DNA of 64,000 nucleotides from contig NW_026460996.1 in NCBI RefSeq assembly GCF_021730395.1, positions 1 through 64,000 on the forward strand. The letters are read 5' to 3'. Both the position numbers and the translations under genes were made by a program. A model generated the notes under the pieces. The model made no database searches and had not been told where the DNA came from. It saw nothing but the letters and a program-made list of their open reading frames with translations. Each line of letters starts with the position of its first letter. The first letter of the stretch is position 1. The DNA is from Mercenaria mercenaria (Eukaryota; Mollusca; Bivalvia; Venerida; Veneridae). Positions 56,940-64,000 of the stretch are shown here, piece by piece.

Positions 56940-58480
56940 ACATGTCTCCCCCAATGCAAAGTCCTATAGGCAAGAAGTTAATAGGGGTCGGGAGTGAAAG
57001 TCAAAGAGACACTGATGGTTGGCTGCAATACGGATCATCTACTTGGCATGTCCAGTCATCCCGCTAAATTTCAACACTCTTGGCCTAGTGGTTCTCAAGT
57101 CACTGTTCAGGCTCCTGTGACCTTGACCTTTAACAAGTGACCTCAAAATAAGTAGGGGTCATCTACTCTGCATGTCCAATCATCCTATTAAGTTTCAACA
57201 TTGTAGGTCAAGTGGTTCTCAAGTTATTTCCAAAAAATGATTTTACATGAACAGGCCACTGTGACCTTGACCTTTAATAGACTGACCCCAAAATCAATAG
57301 GGGTCATCTACTCTGCATGTTCAATCATCCTATGAAGTTTCAACATTCTGGGTCAAGTGGTTCTCAAGTTATTGATCGGAACTGGTTATCAATGTTCAGG
57401 ACTCTGTGACCTTGACCTTTAACGGATTGACCCCAAAAACAATAGGGGTCATCTACTCTGCATGAACAATCATCCTATGAAGTTTCAACATTCTGGGTCG
57501 AGAGGTTCTCAAGTTATTGATTGGAAATGGTTTTCCATGTTCAGGCCCCTGTGGCCTTGACCTTTAACAGAGTCACCCTAAAATCGTTAGGGGTCATCTA
57601 CTCTGCATGACCAATCATCCTATGAAGTTTAATCATTCTGGGTCAAGTGGTTCTCAAGTTACTGACCGGAAATGGTTTTCAATGTTCAGGCCCCTATGAC
57701 CTTGACCTTTCACAGAGTGACCCCAACATTGTTAGGGGTCATCTACTCTGCATGAGCAATCATCCTATTAAGTTTCAACATTTTGGGTCAAGTGGTTCTC
57801 AAGTTACTGACCGGAAATGGTTTTCAATGTTCAGGCCCCTGTGACCTTGACCTTTAATGGAGTGACCCCAAAATCAATAGGAGTCATCTACTTTGCATGT
57901 ACAATCATCCTATGAAGTTTCAACATTCTGGGTCAAGTGGTTCTCTAGTTATTGATCGGAAATGGTTTTCCATGTTCAGGCCCCTGTGACCTTGACCTTT
58001 GACAGAGTGACCGCAAAATCAATAGGGGTCATCTACTTTTCATGACCAATCATCCTATGAAGTTTCAACATTCTGGGTCAAGTAGTTCTCTAGTTATTGA
58101 TCGGAAATGATTTTCAATGTTCAGGCCCCTGTGACCTTGACCTTTGACGGAATGACCCCAAAATCAATAGGGGTCATCTTCTCTTTATGACCAATCATCC
58201 TATGAAGTTTCAACATTCTGGATCAAGTGGTTCTCTAGTTATTGATCGGAAATGGTTTTCAATGTTCAGGCCCCTGTGACCTTGACCTTTGATGGAGTGA
58301 CCCCAAAAACAATAGGAGTCGTCTACTACAGCAGCCCTACAACCCTATGAAGTTTGAAGGTTCTAGGTCAAGTGGTTCTCCAGTTATTGCTCGGAAATAA
58401 AGTGTGACGTACGGACGGACGGACGGACAGACGGACGGACGGACAGGGCAAAAACAATATGTCTCCTGGGGAAGACATAA
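56940..58480. mobile_element. Tandem-array element with 145-bp monomers and terminal hairpin
   Basis: It starts CACATGTCTCCCCCAATGC. TGACCTTGACCTTT recurs at 57118, 57262, 57407, 57552 (one variant base), 57697, 57842, 57987, 58132 and 58277, that is every 144-145 bases. Each monomer also carries GGGGTCATCTACT and CCTATGAAGTTTCAACATTC. The array ends in a (GGAC/GGAC/AGAC) run of ACGGACGG type at 58409-58446, then the hairpin ATGTCTCCTGGGGAAGACAT at 58459-58478. The order array, GACGG run, hairpin is the same as in the 13.3-kb element read in reverse. No protein. Confidence 0.85.
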
Positions 58481-58656
58481 TTAAAAATGTTTCACTGAAT
58501 ATTGTATTCCTGCCTTTTCTAGTTTTTCCCAGCTTGGTATGAGTGCAAATATATATTATACAGAATAATGTTAGACCTTAAATAACCTTTTTATTCTATA
58601 TTTATTTCACTTCATAAGTAATATACGTAATTCATTGAATGTTGCTTTTTCTGCGT
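58481..58656. repeat. Right-arm fragment of the 56.7-kb palindromic MITE
   Basis: CCCAGCTTGGTATGAGTGCAA and AATATATATTATACAGAATAA to TTAAATAACCTTTTTATTCT correspond to the right arm and right flank of 56709-56869 (GGGTACGAGTCCAAATATAT, then AATGTTAAATAACCTTTTTA). The left arm is absent. Confidence 0.6.
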
Positions 58657-59000
58657 ATCATCATTAAAAAAAGTATATGGTGCAACCTCCCTACAACAGC
58701 CATTTGGCGATTTGGGTGGTAATAATACTTGGCTGAGATTATATGCCCACAAACATTGTCAGCGAGTTTGGTGAAGATCGGATGAAAACTGTTCGACTTA
58801 AAAGAGCGGACAAGGCTAAATTCCCCGTTTTTCGAGTAATTCAAGGACTATAATCAAAGAGTGCCTGGTACAATTTGGCTGGTTATCGAAATTGGCCGAG
58901 ATGTAATGCCCACAAACATTGTCAGCAAGTTTGGTGAAGATCCGACGAAAACTGAATTATAGAGCAGACATGTTTTGGATGCTGACCGCCCGTCCGTTGC
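58657..59000. repeat. Two-unit tandem repeat, period about 180 bp
   Basis: ATGCCCACAAACATTGTCAG with AGTTTGGTGAAGATC occurs at about 58742 and 58908, with GGxTGxTAAT-type and GGCxGAGAT sequence before each. It is a short remnant of another bivalve array type and ends near CCGCCCGTCCGTTGCC. Confidence 0.65.
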
Positions 59001-59390
59001 CAATCATAATCTTCTCCATTTTGTTTCTTAACCGTTAAATAAAAACTACTGAGGTAGCTATTCAGGCAGTCAGGGCTGATACCAATTTCTAGGTTTCGTC
59101 CGGAACGGCTTCTTTAAGCGACTTTTCAAATATTCCAACATCTGATGATCCTTTTTACTGTATTTTTAAGTTTTTGATTATTAACGAACGTTTTAATATC
59201 TAAATCAGATGGCATTGTTATCCCTTGAATCTTTTTTGTGTGTTGTAAACAAAAAAAACTCAAATTAAATCCAGATTTCAAGACGCATAATCAAACTCTG
59301 AACATAGAGCGCCTACTTCATCCGATTTACATTCGGAACATTTTCGCGCGTTTCGGGCTTTATCGTATGTTTAACATGGGACTGTTGAAC
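59001..59390. other. Intergenic, no gene seen
   Basis: No gene or element recognised. Confidence 0.3.
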
Positions 59391-59490
59391 CGTCCAAATA
59401 CAGAAAATACAGGTTTTCTTGTACGCGCGTGCGTCCAAATACAGAAAATACAGGATTTTTGTACGCACGTGCATCCAAATACCGTAATAT
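59391..59490. repeat. Minisatellite, about 40-50-bp unit, two and a half copies
   Basis: GTCCAAATACAGAAAATACA followed by GGxTTTTxxTGTACGCxCGTGC occurs twice in tandem, and a third partial unit begins CATCCAAATACCG. Confidence 0.6.
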
Positions 59491-59679
59491 ATTGTACGAT
59501 CACGTGTTGCAAATGAACGTTCGCGATTGGATAGATAAAAAAGGTATAGAATAATGAAGCATCTTTAACGCTGTTATAAATAATTAGAATGTATTGCTAA
59601 GAAAGATTGTGTTTAAATGTTAAATTTCCAGTACATTATGATTTTTAAAGAAAATAAATATCCCAAACAGTAACTTGTT

Positions 59680-59766
59680 GTTGAATAAAATCATTGATTT
59701 GGGTTCAGGTGCGAAGGAATTATGTCACGAGGGTGCACGATAAACAATGATTTTATTCAAAAGTAA
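59680..59766. repeat. Short inverted repeat around an 50-base loop
   Basis: TTGAATAAAATCATTG at 59681 is mirrored exactly by CAATGATTTTATTCAA at 59747. The function is unknown; it could be the ends of a tiny palindromic element or a chance hairpin in AT-rich DNA. Confidence 0.45.
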
Positions 59767-62420
59767 ATCACGGTTTGAGATATATCATTTCAATTCTAAC
59801 ACGTTATTAAGGATTGTTATGTACACCATTGGCGGCATCCACCAAAAAGTTGTCTGTTTTGTGTATTATTTTTCTACTGTGTCGCTATAACGTTTGACGC
59901 TATAACATTTGAATTGTTGCATGATAAAACACATTTTTTCAGTCTTCTTTGTTAAATAGAAAAACAAAACGGGTCGTGTTAGAATGTTACTCTACAGTCA
60001 TAGCTGGGCGTTTACTAAGGGGAATAAGACATTTTAAGGCATACAGTATAAACATACATATTTGTACTTACTGTTCCAGTCCCACACGAACTTGCATAAC
60101 AGTCAGAATCATAATAAGAGTTTAGATAAACCAGTCACTGAAATTCACTCCTGCAATTAAAATACTATGACCTCTTCCTAACACTTAAATACATTAAAAC
60201 ATGTCTCTGCAATATATACGGTCGATTCTAATACATCTTTTATGCAAACAAGTAGATGGTTTAGGGTATCACTGCTTCATGGCGCATATATGGTGCAAAA
60301 TCAAGTAGGTCGACGTGACGTCAATGCGTAAAGGTGTTCTAACAGTGTAAAAATACGGAAATAAAATAATTATGGAGTGAGTAGAACTCTAATGAGTTTT
60401 TCTGCGTGCCTAATAATCGATCAAATGTGGTAGCGCTCTTTCTCGGCACCAAATGATAATTAATATATCGTCATGGCCTCAGTACTGCTGTATTTTAACA
60501 AAACATGCATAGATTTTTCATATTAGAAAAGCTTGATATCTTATTCAATATATTAAAATGATTACTAATACATAAACGGTGGATTACATCTGAACCTTTG
60601 CTTGTTTCCAACAGTTTGGGAAACGCTCTGTAACCTACACTTTAATGAAACTACACTATAGCGAGAGAGAATATGAAATATTAAGTATTTGGATTTTTTT
60701 ACAAAATATACACGAATAAAGATATAAAAGCGTAAATTATCTACAAAATCACTAAGATATGCACCACTCCTTATTAAAATGTAAGCGAAAGAAAATATAC
60801 CCTTTTCCAATAATTACACTGTACTGTCATAGTTTTGCAAGAGGCGTTACCAATGGCATTAGACGTTGACGTCAAAAAACCAATTTACAAATGATTGGCT
60901 AAATCTATGAGTACATTAATAAAAGCGGTATTTAAACTTATTATATTTCTTTATGAAACTGTCTAATTATTTTGACAATATATTATGATGCCGAGCAGTT
61001 TCCTTAAAATCTACAATTTTGAAATTTTTCTGTTTTTTTTTTTTAAATGTCAGCTAAAGCCTCCCATTATGATGGTTGATTGAGCCAAATTTTCAAATCG
61101 GTCTAGCAAGAAAGCAAGCTTTTGAACATAACTCCTTTTGTATTATACATACTTAGCGTTCCATTAAATCATAATAATACGTGGTTTAATCAAATTCTAT
61201 ATTGCAAAAACAATAATCCGAACATAATCTACTTGACAGAATTTAACTGGCTGTGTCTTCTTCCTGGGGACAAGCTCAACACCAACGAAAAGAGAGTTAA
61301 CGGTGTGCCATTTCGGCCAAAAAGCACCTGGGCTTACAATTATCTGAATTCATCAATTTGGGTAATTTAACGAAGCAAAGAGTAGAATTAGGAATCTTTG
61401 TTTCAGAAAATTTTAAAAGGTTTCGAGGACAGTAGACACTGAATCCACTACGACTGTTCTGCTTCAATTTACATTGATGCTATTTATAAAAAAAATTCTT
61501 CACTTTTAAAATGACAAGTTATGAATTTGACTGAAGTCAGTTAGCAATTAAGGTTTTTTTCCTGCACTGTGGACTTTTGTGAAGAAAATTGTCAACGTGA
61601 GTGATTTCGACATCGAGTCAGATATCTAATGTTTTGATGTATATAGAACATAATTGTGTAATTAGCGAATGGCCATCAGTAACGTGTATTGATAGATAAA
61701 AATGAAGCTAATTGCTTTCTCAAAGGGTTATAATGGTCGAATCTGGGATCAGTAAACGTACCCATAGATCCACCTTTCAGAGATAACATAAGGGCAATGA
61801 TGTATTGATATGGAGTTTTCTTCTTTTTGGAAGTAAACATTTAAGTCTGGTTTTCTCAATTATATATTATCATGAAGTGACACAAAACCAAATCCCTAGC
61901 AGTTTATGACATACCAAAAAATTTGAAAGTCGCTCGCAAAATGACACACGATATATACATCTTCAGAATTGCAACAAAAATGTATCTTCGCACAATACAA
62001 ATGACGTTCGTATCAACAAAAGATTTCTAGGTATTTCAGAAGTTACCTTCAGCCTGGACCGCGAGTTAATTCCGCAATGCACTCTCTATATCATCTAGGG
62101 GACGTACCAAGAAGCGAATGTTCACAATTCATACTCTTTTATTCTGCATCATAGTGTGTGCATCTGAATACTTAATAAACATATGTTTTCACATCACACA
62201 GGTTTGTTATTCCCCAAATCAATAAAGTTAAAAATGGTTGGTCTACTATCTCTAAAATAATAGTAAAGGGTATCATGTAAATAGTTTTGGGATTGGTCCA
62301 CCACTGTATACATGTATCGGTGAAAGGTTGATTCAAACGGACAGAGACTGGTCCTTGAACCAAATTTGACAACGCCAGAACCATGTCAAGTAATTCGTTA
62401 GTAATTAAAGCTAGGCTGTC
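59767..62420. other. Intergenic, no gene seen
   Basis: About 2.6 kb of AT-rich sequence. Open frames at 60565-60810 and 61122-61370 have no recognisable domain. No repeat with clear ends was found by eye. Confidence 0.4.
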
Positions 62421-62424
62421 GATC

Positions 62425-62810
62425 CTAGAAACAGGTTATTTAGTAGTGTTCAAACCGAAGTCGACAACAGTACAAACAGGTCAAACTAGACGTTCGTGTT
62501 CAAAGTTTCAAACCCAGTTTTACAACCGTAGAATAAGGTAAAGTCAGTCGCGAGAGTTCAATCAGAGGTTGACAACCCTAGAGAAAAGTCAAGTCCATCG
62601 TTAATGTTCAAACCAAGGTTGGCAACCCTAGACTAGATCTCGAGAGTTAAAACCCAGGTTGAAAGAATGGTTCAATTCCAGGTTGACGCCAAAGCTCAAG
62701 TAATCCAAGAACCAGATCTAGAGTGCTCAAACCCAGGTTGAAAGCAAGGTTCAAACCCAGGTTGACAGTAAGATTCAAACCCAGGTAGAAAACCCTAGAG
62801 CCAGATCAAA
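62425..62810. repeat. Degenerate minisatellite of TTCAAACCCAGGTTGACA type
   Basis: A phrase such as TTCAAACCCAGGTTGACA or AACCCAGGTTGAAAG recurs at least eight times, with CAACCCTAGA and AGxxCAxGTC between. The left part has a unit of about 50-60 bases and the right part shortens to about 27 bases (62730-62785). Confidence 0.7.
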
Positions 62811-63957
62811 TCGGCCGACACTATAACAGCTTTCTGTATCACTCGAGAATATTAAGGAACTTGTTTTAAGCACGCACTGGCCTAATAGGCAGGAATTTGT
62901 CGTTTTGACAAGAGAAACGCCATTAACGGTAAAATTACGACCATTAAACGTTGTGGCCATCACAAATATAGTGCATATTGAATGTAAGTGTATCCTTTTC
63001 GCTTTAATTTCGCGATTAAGTAGATAGTGGAAATCGAGTTAAGATTTTGCACATCTTAGATGCTTATACATATGGGGATAATGCAACAGCTATTTTTCAG
63101 GACAAGTCTTTGTATGTATACAAGTGAAACTATGAAATTACAATATAGTCAGAAAAGTCATAGTTGTATTGAGATAGCGAATAAAATGCAAGTTTGCTCG
63201 CGATATTCTATAATGCCTAAAATGTGAAAACGTAGGTCTGTACTTTAGTACTCTTCTTATTTTCTTTGTTAATGAGGCCTTAAGATTTTATTATTAATGT
63301 TCAACCATTGTAATTTGTGTATATGCCAATACGGCACCAAACCAGGTTAGAGAATTCTTCTGTATTATATAAAGTAATATCTGATAACGACTGTCGGTGT
63401 ATATTAAAGTTTGATAAAGGTTTAAGAGTACATGTATATCATCAAAACACAGATATATTTGATAAATGATCAACATCTTTACCAGCAATCTACCTGACCA
63501 TTTCATGCTCTGCCGTACTGTATTAAGTAAACTATTTGAACAAATTTGAAAGCGCTATTTCTAGATGCATACTTGGCGCTAAATATCACGTTGACGTGTG
63601 TCAACATAATATCATTGACAAATGTCATTGAAAGAGGTACTGGATACTTTAAATTGAGAGTGGAAAATAAAATAATAATACATCATAATGAAATATAGGG
63701 TATAGATAGAGATGGTACCTAAAGCTACGTATTCAACGACAACAACAACCAATCAAGTGCAAAACGGAAGTGCATATCGCTTATCTAACACTAGAAATAT
63801 TTTAACATAGCACCGTGCAGTAAATACGGGAACTTTTGATAGAGACATCGGCTTCGTTGTTTTGATGGATTAGCTAAAGAAAGGTGATTGTCATTTCTTT
63901 TTAACTAACACAACCATTTTATTCATACTAAAAAACCTGACGCTCGCTGGACAAAAA
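62811..63957. other. Intergenic, no gene seen
   Basis: AT-rich with no supported features. Confidence 0.35.
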
Positions 63958-64000
63958 ACAAGAGGGCCAAGATGGCCCTAGGTCACTCACCTGAGAAACA
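63958..64000. mobile_element. Edge of a tandem-array element, cut by the window end
   Basis: AAGAGGGCCAAGATGGCCCT and GTCACTCACCTGAG resemble the reverse complement of the right end of the 13.3-kb array element (GATGAGCGATACAGGGCCTT then CATGGCCCC). The rest lies outside the window. Confidence 0.55.

Noticed and set aside
61122-61370. 82-codon frame as a host exon
   Set aside because: No recognisable motif and no splice context; length is within chance for AT-rich DNA.

Overview
The window looks like a piece of a bivalve mollusc nuclear genome, probably a heterodont clam. It is AT-rich and gene-poor. It is packed with short non-autonomous transposons, tRNA-derived SINEs of molluscan type, and elements built around tandem arrays of about 145 bp. 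The only recognisable host genes are single-exon TRIM-like genes of a kind that is expanded in bivalves. The bivalve assignment rests on recalled repeat families and was not searched.

Four related TRIM-like copies lie on the minus strand. They are called A (6010-7668), B (22649-24264), C (35840-37490) and D (48868-50523). Each encodes, or once encoded, two B-box zinc fingers, a long coiled coil and an NHL-like beta-propeller, with no RING in front. D is an intact 551-residue reading frame. A differs from an open frame by two one-base changes in short A runs. C has lost a readable first B-box but keeps the rest. B is a clear pseudogene.

The copies sit in a segmental duplication. A recurrent order is a noncoding unit U (1-2330, 30220-31130, 41990-45170), a 3' flank F3 (3560-6009, 34311-35839), the gene, and a 5' flank F5 (7669-8965, 24265-27710, 37491-38840). 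Because the flanks align, later insertions can be read against empty sites. These are a 2.1-kb foldback element in F5 of B, the 3' end of a Penelope-like retroelement in F3 of A, and a 237-bp palindromic element in F3 of A.

The remainder is mobile or repetitive DNA. There is a decayed non-LTR retrotransposon (10150-12990) and a Penelope-like element (39325-41890). There are mariner remnants at 45190-45730 and 52820-54590, the second holding a hAT-like element and flanked by inverted 0.7-kb arms. Other items are a 1083-bp hAT-like element with 8-bp target duplications (33220-34302), several palindromic MITEs, and tandem arrays at 13.3, 17.7, 24.8, 25.6, 47.1 and 56.9 kb. Long stretches at 8966-10140, 50524-52120, 59550-62420 and 62811-63957 show nothing recognisable.
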